Below are positions 37,145 through 47,423 of a DNA stretch of 64,000 nt, piece after piece. The position numbers and the translations under genes were made by a program. Source of the DNA: Chlorella sorokiniana (lineage: Eukaryota > Chlorophyta > Trebouxiophyceae > Chlorellales > Chlorellaceae); contig CP084611.1 of NCBI GenBank assembly GCA_025917655.1, positions 4,030,001-4,094,000 of the forward strand. The letters are read 5' to 3'. Every line of letters begins with the position of its first letter. The stretch's first letter is position 1. The notes under the pieces are model-generated. The model ran no database searches. It saw only the letters and a program-made list of their open reading frames with translations, and was not told the origin of the DNA.

Positions 37145-38806
37145 ATGCCGTTTAACTCGGCAGCCAAACTGCTGCCTTACAATCACCAACGGGCCAAGCA
37201 ACGTTTCCGCGCCGCCATCCGCAGCCTCGTGTTTCTGGTGCAAGCTCTGGCAGGTGGGCGTATTTCCCGCTGCAAGAGCTACCCAGCAGAGCTGTACCTC
37301 ACAGCGGATTGTTGTGGGTTATCTTGTGCATGGTAGCACTGTTGCCCCTCTTCTGCATTCAAAAGTGATCGACAGCCGGCACGAGGTGACGCTGCATCCA
37401 GTCTCTCCTCCTTCGCAGTGCTGCTGCCAGACGTGAATGTGGAGGAGCTGAGCAAGTACGTTGAGGGGATTGAAGGTGATTTGGGGTGTGCCTTGGGGTG
37501 TGTCTGTGGTTCATTGCTGTTCGGATCGGAAGGCGTTCACATTGGGTGACGATCGCCCTTGCCTGCAGACTATAGGGAGTTTGCACGTGTTGTCACGGCT
37601 TTCCAAAAGCTGGTTGAGGCGTTGCGTGTGACCCGCGCAATCCACGAGCGCTGCTGGAGCTCCTCTGCCTGCTTCCAGGACCAGGACCAGAGCTCGCAGG
37701 TGAGTGCATTTTGTGCAACGCGTAGGCGCTGCTGTGCACGCTGCCTGCTGATTTGTGTGAGCCAGGCTTGCTTTAGCGCATTGCCGACTGACGATGACTG
37801 TTCTGGTTCTCTGCCAACCAGTTCATCCCTTTCGCCTGCACCTCCCCTTCCAGAAAAAGTTTGTCCCCAACTTGATCCGATGAGTTTACAGCCTGGGTTC
37901 TTACGGCAGGTGCTGCAAAAGGCCTGCGTACTCGCTGGGCCTCCAGCGCGATTATGTCGCTGTTACCGTGGTCCTGGTCATCGCTGCTGTTTTGATTCTC
38001 CTCAGTCCCTTTATCCCTGCGGCCAAGTTTGTATGGGCTGGCGCACTCGGTCTGGTGGCTCGCGCTGTCTACGCTGACATCAGGATCTACGAAGCCATCC
38101 GGAAGGATGACGACAAGCTGATTGAGAGCGACAGCTTGGTTCTGGCCGCAGCCTTATTGCTCACCTCACAACAGAAGCCGCTGCAGGCGCTGTATGAAGC
38201 AGTCAAGGCGCCGTGCTGGGCAGCAGTGGCCTGCCTGCGTGAGCACTGCGCTGTGTTGGCCAGCCACCCGACGCTAGGCATGCAGCCGCTGAGCAAGTTC
38301 GAAGCGGCCATGCTGGAGGCGGTCCTGCAGCTGCCGCAACCGGCTGATGATGTGCGTGAGCAGCGGGCGGCGCCGCTGCATGCGCAGCCAGGTCACGCTG
38401 TGCCTCTGGTGGAGGCGGCTGCGCAGCAGCCACACAAGCCGGCAATGCAGCAGGCGCAGTCAATTGTTGCCGTGCTAGAGGAGGCAATGGAGTTGGCGCA
38501 GCAGCAGTTGGCGGCCTTGCAGGCGGAGGCGCAGGAAGGGCAGGAGGATACGGAGCAGCAGCAGCTGCTGGGGGTGCTGGAGGAGCTGTGCGGCGACCTG
38601 CAGGCGCAGCTGCAACAGGCGTGGGCGCCGGCTGCTGGGGCGCCGGCTGCTGCGGCAGCGGAGAGCGGGCGGACACCTGAGGAAGCCGCGCCGTCTGGAA
38701 GTGTTGTGATCAATTTTAGCCCGGATCGCAAGGAGCAAGGCGCTTTCCCCTTACTGCTGCTATCTTGCGCATGCACAGGTGCTGGGAAATGTAGAAGGGT
38801 GCCCTA
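37145..38806 (+). CDS. Unknown membrane protein with Gln/Ala-rich coiled-coil tail
   Basis: Not recognised. Exons read: a start near 37145 (MPFNSAAKLLPYNHQRAKQR, ending SLVFLVQALAG), VLLPDVNVEELSKYVEGIE, DYREFARVVTAFQKLVEALRV with a donor after QDQDQSSQ, then a last exon carrying YSLGLQRDYVAVTVVLVIAA, VLILLSPFIPAAKFVWAGALGLVARAV (two membrane helices) and YEAIRKDDDKLIESDSLVLAAALLL. The long C-terminal part is Gln/Glu/Ala-rich (AVLEEAMELAQQQLAALQAEAQEGQEDTEQQQLL) and likely coiled coil. Between SSQ and the helices the direct reading meets an in-frame TGA in CGATGAGTT near 37882; a short extra intron or sequence error is more likely than readthrough. Its 5' exon lies inside the segmental duplication and has a diverged relic at about 43020-43080. 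Confidence 0.55.
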
Positions 38807-39079
38807 ACCCCATTCATTCTTGCCGTCGCTTTGCTCGTGGCTTGCATTTGTTTTGTGGCTGATTGCTGGCTGTTTGAATTTTTGCTTCTAGTTTTCCTGC
38901 TCGCCAAGCTTCACTGTTTGCGATGTTTTTTGATCGATTGACCACTCATTTCACTTCAGTACTGGAACTGAGCCTCTGATGCTGGCTGCAATCCGTTTTT
39001 GCATGGGCTTGCTTGCGTGTTGCGTATGCTTCACCTTCTTAGCGCACATCACGGTACGACCACACTACAGTAAATCAGT
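38807..39079. other. Gap, AT-richer 3' flank
   Basis: T-rich sequence after the membrane-protein gene runs up to the boundary of the second duplication copy. No gene seen. Confidence 0.5.
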
Positions 39080-39396
39080 GGCTCAGGACGAACCACAGGT
39101 GGCCCGGCAGGAAGGGTGCAGGTCTTGCAGTTGAACTGCTCCGCAAACGCCAGCACGGCACCAAATGGAAGCCTACAACAAACAGCTGCAACAAATAGCA
39201 AGCAGGACAGGCAGGGAAGAGGTGACAGGTTGTTCCATGCAGGCGGATTCGTTTAGCAGGCGTCGACGCTGCCGCCGCACTGCCAGTGTGTCGGAATTCT
39301 AAATCGCAGGCGCCCGCCGTGAAAGTTGACGCGTCAATTACTTACCCACACAGCTACTGGGGCCAGCAGGACCCCTAGGGCAACCCAGTGGGCCAT
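39080..39396 (-). pseudogene. P450 5' fragment (exon 1 and start of exon 2)
   Basis: Exon 1 (39346-39396) repeats the 17-residue anchor of the P450. Exon 2 follows with [15 protein letters not shown], then diverges (ARPAPFLPGHLWFVLSH against [15 protein letters not shown]) and stops just beyond, near 39070. Nothing of the catalytic domain is present. It is a relic of the segmental duplication. Transcription from the shared promoter is possible, but the product could not be a working enzyme. Confidence 0.85.
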
Positions 39397-39734
39397 GCGA
39401 AGGGACGCTCAGGCCTACTTATGAAGTCCTCACGGGCCTAACGTCCTCAGAGCGCAGTTGCACAACGATTTTGCATTCTGCCGATACATCAGGTTGCGTT
39501 AAGGCCGAAACCCCGCTACTTGGAGGACCTTCTCTCGGCATCCATGCTGGCATGGGACAGCCCGTTTCGCTCCATCTCGGCGCTTGCCTGTGTGTGTCAG
39601 CGATTCCTGTCGATCTGATCACGGTGTTAGCTTTACTGTGTCCTGGCCGCAAAGTCCCTGATTCCATGTTGTCCTCAGCGCCATCGTGGCTGCTACACAT
39701 TCAAACAATATCATACCAATTGTTCTGATACCGT

Positions 39735-41155
39735 ATGGCACTCATCTGTCTGGCGGCAAGGCGCCTGGTTCCCGTCGCTGCCGCTGCCGCCTGGCGGGTA
39801 CCTCCACGGGGCAGAGGCTTCCCTGTTGTCGGCTGCGCTGCCTCCAGCAAAGTTGTGTTAGGCTCAAAGTCAGGTGTGTTTGGCTCAAAGTCAGGTGTGT
39901 GGATTGATTTCGTGGGCAAGATTTGGTGCAGGTGCTCGCCAAACCTTTGTTTGGGTATGGTGGGGCTGCGACGCGCCCACCACTTTGTGCAGGAGCCGTC
40001 GCTTTCACTTTTCACCAGGCTCCAAACGAGAGCCCGATCTTCCCAGAGCTCTTTCAACCAGGCCGACGGGCTGTTCTACTGGCAGTGGATCCTGATCTGG
40101 GCGGCGCTGTGGCCGCGCTGAGCTGGTTCAACCCGGTTGCGCCGGCAGCTCCTGCTAGTGAAAACTGCTCGAGTGGCAGCGAAGCATCACCGCACCACGG
40201 TTCGCTGCCGCCACTTGACCAGATAGCAGTGGAGCTACACGACATGCCCGTGGAGGTTTGGAAGTATGGCACACGAGACAAGCGCCAGCCCGACGCTGCC
40301 GGACTGATAGCAATTCTGCAGCGGTATGTGGATGCGGTAAAGGAAGGCAGCGCCCTGTGGCACAACCTTGGCGGCAGCAGCGGCGCCAGGACCCTTGAGC
40401 CCATTCCTCTTGCTGGGAAGGTCAGGCGGCGAACAGGTAGCGGCAATCGATCAGCCGACAAAAACGGTGCTGTTGGACAGCCAACGGACGAGCCACTTGC
40501 CGGTGCGTCCGGTGCAGCAGCAGCTGGGGTCAGTCGTACCGGCCTGTGCACCAGTGACGTCATCGCAGCCATCACTGCATCAGATGCGGGAGGGGATTCT
40601 GCGCCCGTGCTCCGGGCGGTCATGGAGTACTCCATGCCGCCGCACGCCAGTGGCAAGTTTGCCTGGTTTGGCATCGGCTTTGCCAGCGGCCTGCTGAACG
40701 GCCTGCTTGCGGCGCAGGGCATCCCATACCACCGTGTTGCAGGTGAGGTGCATCAGTTTTGGTGACATGGCAAAGAACTGGGGCCAGTGTGCACTCAAGA
40801 GCGTGGTTTGTGTTCATCACCTGCAGCCACAACATGGAAGCGCGCCCTTGGATTGAAGAAGCAGAACAAGGATGCCAGCATAGCACTGGCTCGCCACCTG
40901 CTGCCCACTGCATCCATGTTCCTCAAGTACGCACTTTGCTTAGGAGGCAGCTGCTGCATGCATTCAGCTGGTGGGCACCACATCCATGCCTGGCCGCGGC
41001 ATGCTTGCAGGCGCAAGAAGGACCATGGACGGGCAGAAGCCCTGCTCATGGCCGCCTGGGGGCTGGGCATTCGCATGCATCCCGTCGTGCCAAGCGATAT
41101 GGGTAGCACTGATGAAGACGAGATGCTGCTGGCAGCAGATGGGGCGAGCGTGTAG
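39735..41155 (+). CDS. MOC1: MOC1-type chloroplast Holliday junction resolvase, copy 2
   Basis: Near-identical paralogue of the gene at 33864-35284, offset 5871. Presequence, first Asp block (LLAVDPDLGGAVAAL), active-site Glu block (VMEYSMPPHASGK) and KDHGRAEALLMAAWG are unchanged, and both 3' introns are kept. Differences cluster between about 40290 and 40615, mostly in the disordered linker: N to D and T to I in the DAAGLIAIL block, R to L in EPIPLAGKV, DTSG to DKNG, ASHIGM to VSRTGL, and VGGEP to AGGDS. No premature stop is caused by the differences, so this copy looks as functional as the first. The same uncertainty about the presequence-core join applies. Confidence 0.9.
39861..39902. 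repeat. 21-bp direct repeat x2 in MOC1 copy 2
   Basis: Counterpart of 33990-34031, unchanged. Confidence 0.9.
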
Positions 41156-41680
41156 AGTTAAGCGAGGAGGATGTGAAAATTGCAATGGTGTGACACCTGC
41201 CTCACTGACTGCTCTGCCAGCTTGGCCAGCTGTAGGAAGGTCAATGTGACAGGTTAAATCTTGCTCGACAAAACAGTCGATCCGCCTGAGGCGAGCTGCT
41301 GCATTGAGCCCATGCTAGCAAATGCAATTGCTGGGGTTGCAGCAAGAAAGGTACTAACAGGGCAGAAGCAGAGAATATTTGAGGGGCAGGGGCGGAGGCC
41401 ACCTTTAGGACCCGCAGCTTGACGCCAACGCCAGCTGCGGGCCTGCTGCCCTGGTGCTCGTTTCCCCGGAGGTTCCATTGCCTGCCTGGCACGGTCTGAG
41501 CAATGTTTGCGCAGGCTGCACGCATAGGCATGGAGGACAGCCCAGCTATGGGCGCTGTGCTGCGTGAGGTGAGCTCGTCTGAGTGAGCAAGCCCAGTTGC
41601 TGAACACATGAGGGCGAGTGAACCATGCCTGCCACGGGTGAAACTCTAACAAGCATCTCTGCCAACCAGCAGACTGCCAT

Positions 41681-42420
41681 CTAATCTGCATGGTCATGGA
41701 TGTCACGGAGCAGCAGCCGCTCTCTTTCGCTGCCCTCGCTGTCACCACCAGGCCTCGAGCCGGCGCTCAGCACGCCGCGGCGCTGGAGGCTGGGGGAGGC
41801 CGAAATGCAGTGGAGGCTGCACTGTCCGTGCTCCATGGCGTCAATGGCGCCACGTCAACTCCAGGCGTCTTTGTGGGCACATCAGCTTTGACCACTGCAA
41901 AACAAGCCAGAAACAGAAGGGAAGCAGCGGAATTTGACGAGAAGCAGCGGGAATTGACGAAGTGGCCAAGAAACTGCCGAGTGGGCAGGGCGGAGTGAAA
42001 GGCAACAAAGCGGTCTGATGGCACTGCACACGCTCACCCAGCCACGGTGGCTCTTGCATAGGCGGTGGCTTCTCTGTCAAGGGCCGATAGCCAGTTCTGA
42101 TGTCGACTGCGCAGGTGAACAAGCAGCAAGTGGCAGCTTAGAAGGGTGACCGCCAAACTCAGCAATGCAACAGGGCCATGACTGCACGCCCTTCTCTTTT
42201 CACCCAAGCAGTCGCAGTGCTCACTCTCACGGAATTCCCAACGCCATTTTGCTCGCAATAACTGGGCATAGTATTCAAGGGCCTCTCTGTACTCTGGCGA
42301 GTCACAGGGTTCGCCTTGGGACTTGAGCCAGTCCAGCCGAGCTTCAGTTTGAGGGACCCACGACTGCACTAGAGCATACTGGTCTGCTTCCTCCCGTGGC
42401 AAGCTCTGCTGCGAGCCCAT
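41681..42420 (-). CDS. Unknown duplicated gene (copy 2)
   Basis: Paralogue of 35806-36517. First exon: MGSQQSLPREEADQYALVQSW, TEARLDWLKSQGEPCDSPEY, EALEYYAQLLRAKWRWEFRESE. Last exon: VVKADVPTKTPGVDVAPLTP, SAASTAFRPPP, and the tail GGDSEGSERERLLLRDIHDHAD before the stop at 41681. As printed the last exon breaks at a CCCCC run near 41795; one extra C restores the tail frame, which matches copy 1 almost residue for residue. Divergence from copy 1 is much higher than for MOC1. Function unknown. The reading-frame conservation between paralogues is the main evidence that it is a gene. Confidence 0.5.
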
Positions 42421-43019
42421 CCAGCTACAACCAAGAGACGACCTTCTGCAGCGAGACCAGGGAGGGCATAGAACGCTGCGCCACTTGCGCGTCGTCAGCC
42501 GCAGCAAATGCACTGGACCTGAGCCATCACAGCGAGCTTCCGGCTCCTGGGCTGGTGAAGTTGGATGTTAGGGACACTCAACGAGTGGGGAAACCAGTTT
42601 GCAAAGCACACAACACGTTGTGTTTTCGACAGTGAAGAGTTTACTTAGCAGGCGACGGGAGAACGGTCCCATGAGAGGATGCGAACCGAGCGGCCGTGGG
42701 TTTGTGCCTTCACTCACAAGCTCTGTCCTGCTGGACGTAGTGCTCTCCTTTACCACCTGCCCGGGATGCACACTTTCAGCGCCCCAGCGTGCCCTTTTTT
42801 CGCTCCGTTTCCCCAAGCAAGTTGCAGCTGGATCATGTCATGCACCTCGATTCGCACCCTTGACTGCTTTGAGTGCAACCTTGTCGACTTGGTATCCGAT
42901 GTGCGGTGGTTGCAAGCGCATGAGCATGCGGCTGCCATCGGCTTGGCGCCTTGAGAACATTAGACAAGCTGGACGGCCTCATATACCATGTAATCTAACG
43001 ACCTCCCTGCAAATACCTC

Positions 43020-43145
43020 CAAGGGACCAGACTCGGTACAACGCCGCTGTCGCCAAGCTTCAAGACCTGGCGAACCTCTGGCAGACGGGCGTGTTTCCCG
43101 CCGCAGGAGCTACACGACCAGCAGGGCTGTACTCTGGAATGGATC
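43020..43145 (+). pseudogene. 5' fragment of the unknown membrane-protein gene
   Basis: Reads RDQTRYNAAVAKLQDLANLWQ and aligns, with many changes, to the exon at 37180-37250 of the copy 1 side. After this point similarity ends and the rest of the gene is absent. Coding status is doubtful; the likely nature is a duplication relic. Confidence 0.45.
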
Positions 43146-43415
43146 ATCAAGCAGGATCTAAATTGGGCTTGAGACATGCCTTTCACCCAGGGTGCGGCCA
43201 CACAAGCAGAGTTGACCTGCCCCCATCGGTGTCGGATGCTGCATCGTCCGACCTGCTGCTAGGCGAGCTGGGCGATGCCGGCGAGGCAATGGAGCGGGGC
43301 GAGTCGTGCGCTCGTGTCGCCAGCTTCACGGGTGGTAGCTGCTGCAAAATGGGTGTCACAGGCATGCCGCCTGTCACCTCAGCAGCAGCATCCCGAGCTG
43401 CCTGGGTGCTGCTGC

Positions 43416-44567
43416 TCAGGAGACCAGCTCTGCGGCCGCTGCTGCATGCGCGTGCGCCCCTGCCTGCAGCCGCTGGAGGTGTGGGACCTGGAGCTGGAAC
43501 TCCATCATTGCCTCCACCAGGTCCAGGAAGCCAAAGTCAGGCCACAGCACCCGGGTGAACACCAGCAGCGCGTGGCGGCACTGCCACAGCAGGAAGTCGG
43601 AGAGGCGCGTCTCGCCGCTGGTGCGCACCAGCAGGTCCACGGGCGGGCAGCCCGCAGTGTAAAGCGCCGCATCCAGGGCTGATGCACGGTCGCCGGCAGT
43701 GCTGGTGCTGCTGTTGGAGCAGCCAAGGTTTGCACAACCCAGCGCCCGCTGCAACTCCTCTGAGGCACTGCAGTCCACAGCATACTATCAGTCAGTGCAC
43801 ATGGAGAGACTGCACTGTTGAACACTCACATGCATCAAGCCAAGTTCAGCGGCAGGTTCAGCCATGATTCTGTCAGAGGCTGTCACAGGCGCACATGCAG
43901 CAGCGGCTCACGTGTAGGAGAAGCAGAGGTTCAGCACCGCTCGATCGTGGTGTGCCGTGGCCGCCATGATGCGCTGCGCAGCAGCCTGTACCGCGGCTGG
44001 CGCCAGGCTCAAGTCCCCAATCACCCGCACCTGCACGCCATGCCGCGCCAGCACCTCATGTTCCTGCACTCAGCCAGCATGGAGAAAGATGCTGTTGGCA
44101 CAAAAATGCCCAAAGGTCACTCCGGGGGACCCGAGAAAGTCCCTTTGCAAAGTCTGCTGGCGAACCACCTGCAGCATGTGGGCCAGCTTGTCCTCGGCCA
44201 GCTCCATGAGCGTGCCAACCTCCTCCTTGCTGCGGCGGTAGTTGTCGATCGAGAAGGCGTAGACGCTGACGCAGCGCACGCCCAGCTGCAAGCACCACTC
44301 CAGCGCATCGATGAGACGCCGGTAGCCGTACGCGTGGCCCTCCACCTTGCGCAGCTGGCGCGCCTCTGCGTAGCGGCGGTTGCCATCCAGGATGAAGGCG
44401 ATATGACGGGGAACGGGGCGTCCAGGTGCTGTCAGGGCTGCTGCGGCCGAGCGGCGGGCCCAGCCAGCCAGGGGTCTGCAGGCTGCTGCTGAGTTCGCCG
44501 CCACGGTCGCCGTTGCCTGCTGCACCAAACCCGCCAGGCGACCCCAGAGGCCCTGCAGGCCTTCCAT
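43416..44567 (-). CDS. cis-Prenyltransferase (dehydrodolichyl/undecaprenyl diphosphate synthase)
   Basis: Adds isopentenyl diphosphate units in cis to make long polyprenyl diphosphates (dolichol or plastid polyprenols). Three exons, 44169-44567, 43912-44063 and 43416-43767, splice in phase to 300 residues with no break. Family motifs: PRHIAFILDGNRRYAEARQL (region I, catalytic Asp; ILDG for the common IMDG), GHAYGYRRLIDALEWCLQLGV, VSVYAFSIDNYRRSKEEV (region III), VIGDLSLAP, LNLCFSYT, and DLLVRTSGETRLSDFLLWQ (region V, RTSGExRLSxFLxWQ). The C-terminal RVLWPDFGFLDLVEAMMEFQ is the usual W-P helix. The N-terminus (MEGLQGLWGRLAGLVQQATATVAA) is Ala-rich and could be a weak targeting or membrane-associated helix. 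The product chain length cannot be told from sequence alone. Confidence 0.95.
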
Positions 44568-45040
44568 CGGCGCTTAACGCTAATATGCCGCGGGTGGGGG
44601 TGCAGGAAGCGGGCAGGAGCAGGCGGGCTGCTTGCCCTGAAGGACAATCAAAGCTTGACAAGGTCCGCAGGCCCGATGATCCGTGAAATCAAATATAATT
44701 AGTATTTCGTTACTGAGCAACTGCGACCCAATCCACGCCGCGCTTGTGGCGTTGAGTCTTCACAACAGAACACGATACCAAGAAATTCGTGACGTAACAG
44801 TTGTGACACGGGATAAAAAAAAACACATTGTGCGCATCTATGCCGAGCAGCGGCAACGTGGGGTATGTACCGGAACGTACCGCACCCCTAGTCTGCTGGC
44901 CTCCGTGCGCTCCCACCGTGAAACCGTCATGGTATGTCATTCATACACACTGTGCTTTCGCCGCTGAAAGGCCACCATCCGCCCAACCCCCGTTTTTAGG
45001 CAACCTCTTTGCAAGTGATCGTCAGTGCAGGGCAGCCAGC
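44568..45040. other. Intergenic, divergent promoters
   Basis: Between the prenyltransferase (-) and ARP3 (+). Moderately AT-richer with an A-run near 44816-44824. No gene supported. It probably holds both promoters. Confidence 0.5.
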
Positions 45041-47175
45041 ATGGACAGACCCCCTGTCGTCTGCGACTGTGGGACTGGATACCTGAAAATGGGTATTGCG
45101 GGTGAGTGGCAGCGCATCCTGCTTGCCGACAAAGGTGTGGTTTGTCTTGACGCCTACACTGCACTACTCTGGCTGAGGTGACACTGGTTGGCAGGCGAAG
45201 AAGCTCCCCGTTTCGTGGAACCCACCGTCATTGGCTACCACAGTTCCGCAGCAGCAGGCGGGGGCGCCTCGGCGCGGCTGTGCATGCGTCGTCGCCGCTG
45301 GCAGACCTCGACTGCTCCATCGGGCAGGCGGCGCTTGCCCTGCCAGGGGCAGCCCTCACCTACCCCATGCGTGGCGGCCTGATTTCCGACTTTGACTCCT
45401 GGGAGCGATTCATGCACGCTGCCATCCATCGCTACCTGCGCGTGTTCCCGGAGGATGTGAGGCCGCCAGTGATGCCTGCTTGCGTCAGGCCATTGGGGAC
45501 ACCAGGCAGCTTGTAGGAAAGCCTGTCCGCATGCCCTCCTTGCCGCAGCACGCGTTTATCCTGACAGAACCGCCGCTGAACACTCCCGAGCGACGAGAAC
45601 TGACGGCGGAGATCATGTGCGAACCAGCGTGCTGCAGCACCTGAACCGCACGGGCCGCCGCGGCTTTTGACTGACCGCCCTGCTGCTCCTTGACTGAACC
45701 ATGCATCCCTTCTCTGCCCCCAGGTTCGAAACATTTGACGTCCCAGCGCTTCACATCGGAGTTCAAGCAGTGTTGGCTCTTTATGCCAGCTGGGCAGCAG
45801 CGGAACGCAAGGATCAGGTGCGATGGCGGGCCCCGTGCATGTTTGGTCAGCCAGTGAGGATGCAGAGTGGGGCAGTCTGCATGGTATGCAGGAAGGAGGC
45901 GGACCCTTAACGGGTGTGGTGGTGGACAGCGGCCATGGCTGCACCCACGTCATCCCAGTTGTGGATGGATACGCGATCAGCAGCGCAATACGCACTATGC
46001 CTCTGGCGGTACGACCCCATTGCATGGCACAAGCACACGCTGCTGACATGCTTGCGTGCCCAGTGGCGGCTGAGCTCCAGCGGGGGTGGATCAAGTGTGT
46101 CCCTTGGTTGCCATGAGGTGCAGGGGCGGGACGTCACGCAGCATGTGCAGCAGCTTCTGCGCAGCAGGAGAGCCCCGTGCCGCCAGAGCAGTCGCTGGAG
46201 GTGGCGGGCGTCATCAAGGAGCAAATGTGCTATGTGTGCTCAGGTGTGATGGACGTGAAGGAACCGGGACTAGGGCACGCTTTTGTGATTGTAGCGAGTT
46301 GTCTCATGATGCTTGCCCCATGTTTGGTGTGCCTGGCTGCTACTTGGCCTGCAGATCCTGCCAAGGAGGCGGAGAAGGTGGGCGCGGACTCGGGCAAGTA
46401 CACTCGGCGGTACGAGGGAGTGTCCCGCACCGGCACACCCTTTGCCGTGGACGTGCTGCGAGCGCTTCCTGGGCCCAGAGATTTTCTTCTCGCCGCACAC
46501 CTACAGCGGATCAGGTGACCTTGGGTGGGGGATGTGTGGCAGAAGTGCCCCTTGTCAGCATCCCGGATGTCCGCGCCGCAGCTGCTACCAGGGAGTGCTT
46601 GCTGGTCCTCTTCCCCGCCCCCGCAGATTTTCGCACGCCGCTGCCCGCCCTGATTGACCAGGTGGTGCGAACCTGCCCCATCGATACGCGGAGAGCGCTG
46701 TACGCAAACATTTCGTTGAGTGGGGGCAGCACCATGTTCAGGCACTTTGGGCAACGCATCCAGCGGGACCTCAAGCAGGCCGTGGATGCGCGCACCGCGG
46801 GCTCGGTGGACGTGCACGTGCGCAGCCACCCCATGCAGCGCTACGCGGTCTGGTGAGCTGCGAGCCTTGGACTCACCACCCCAGCCTTGTCGTTGAATGT
46901 CTTTGCACAGCCTGTGTCATCGTGGCGCATGAGCGCTGATGCAGGTATGGCGCAAGCTTGCTGGGACTGTCAGAGGGCTTCAAGAACATTGGTGAGTCGT
47001 TCACTGGCTCTCGTTCCTACAGCTGCTGGCTACTGGCTGCGACGCCTGCGTGCGCCCCACAACCTATCACCCCTCTTCCACCCCACCCCCACCTCATACA
47101 GCTGTGACACGTGAGCAGTACTTTGAGCAAGGGCCCCAGGTGGTGCGGAGCAACGTAATTTACACAGAGCACTAG
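45041..47175 (+). CDS. ARP3: Actin-related protein 3
   Basis: Subunit of the Arp2/3 complex, which nucleates branched actin filaments (known). Exons read: [21 protein letters not shown] (phosphate-1 loop), [136 protein letters not shown] (phosphate-2), [98 protein letters not shown] and [41 protein letters not shown] and MQRYAVW are ARP3-specific against actin and ARP2. It is shorter than animal ARP3: the insert before HVRSHP is reduced and the C-terminus is divergent. One-base breaks near 45275, 46165 and 46470. Confidence 0.95.
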
Positions 47176-47176
47176 A

Positions 47177-47181
47177 TGTAA
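47177..47181 (+). terminator. Candidate polyadenylation signal (TGTAA)
   Basis: TGTAA directly after the ARP3 stop codon. This implies a very short 3' UTR unless another site is used. Confidence 0.45.
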
Positions 47182-47423
47182 AGTACAGGGTCCATACTTC
47201 AGCGAGAAGAAAGGTATCGGCAAAAGGGAGAAGGAACACGAAACGGAGGGCATGTCAGGTGCATGCTTTGCAACGAAAGGGGGATGGATCAGATGGTGGG
47301 GCCCGCCAGAATGGGACGGAGTGGGACAGGGCTCGGGATGGCATGTCCTCTTATTGTTAACAACCGGATGTCAGGGCGAATTTATTGGTGGGCGGATTGC
47401 AGATGGAGTGTACATGGCTCCTT

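Larger units (their letters stand above)
33210..37320. repeat. Tandem segmental duplication, copy 1
   Basis: Pairs with 39080-43150. The core (about 33262-35333) is almost identical to 39133-41204 at an offset of exactly 5871 bases. Beyond the core, similarity continues but is clearly diverged with indels (offset 5882 near 35391, 5903 near 36478, 5833 near 37253). Copy 1 holds the P450 5' end, MOC1, a minus-strand unknown gene and the 5' part of a plus-strand unknown gene. Confidence 0.92.
39080..43150. repeat. Tandem segmental duplication, copy 2
   Basis: Second copy of 33210-37320. Its left boundary falls inside P450 exon 2 and its right boundary inside the 5' part of the unknown membrane-protein gene. 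Both edge genes are therefore clipped here while the two internal genes are complete. Confidence 0.92.

Noticed and set aside
37860-37920. In-frame TGA in the unknown membrane-protein gene, possibly selenocysteine or readthrough
   Set aside because: The surrounding exon borders are uncertain. A short intron or the common homopolymer error explains it more simply, and no SECIS-like hairpin was recognised downstream.
45041-47175. ARP3 as a pseudogene because of several frame breaks
   Set aside because: All exons, splice sites and family motifs are conserved to the stop codon, and the breaks fit the window-wide missing-base pattern.
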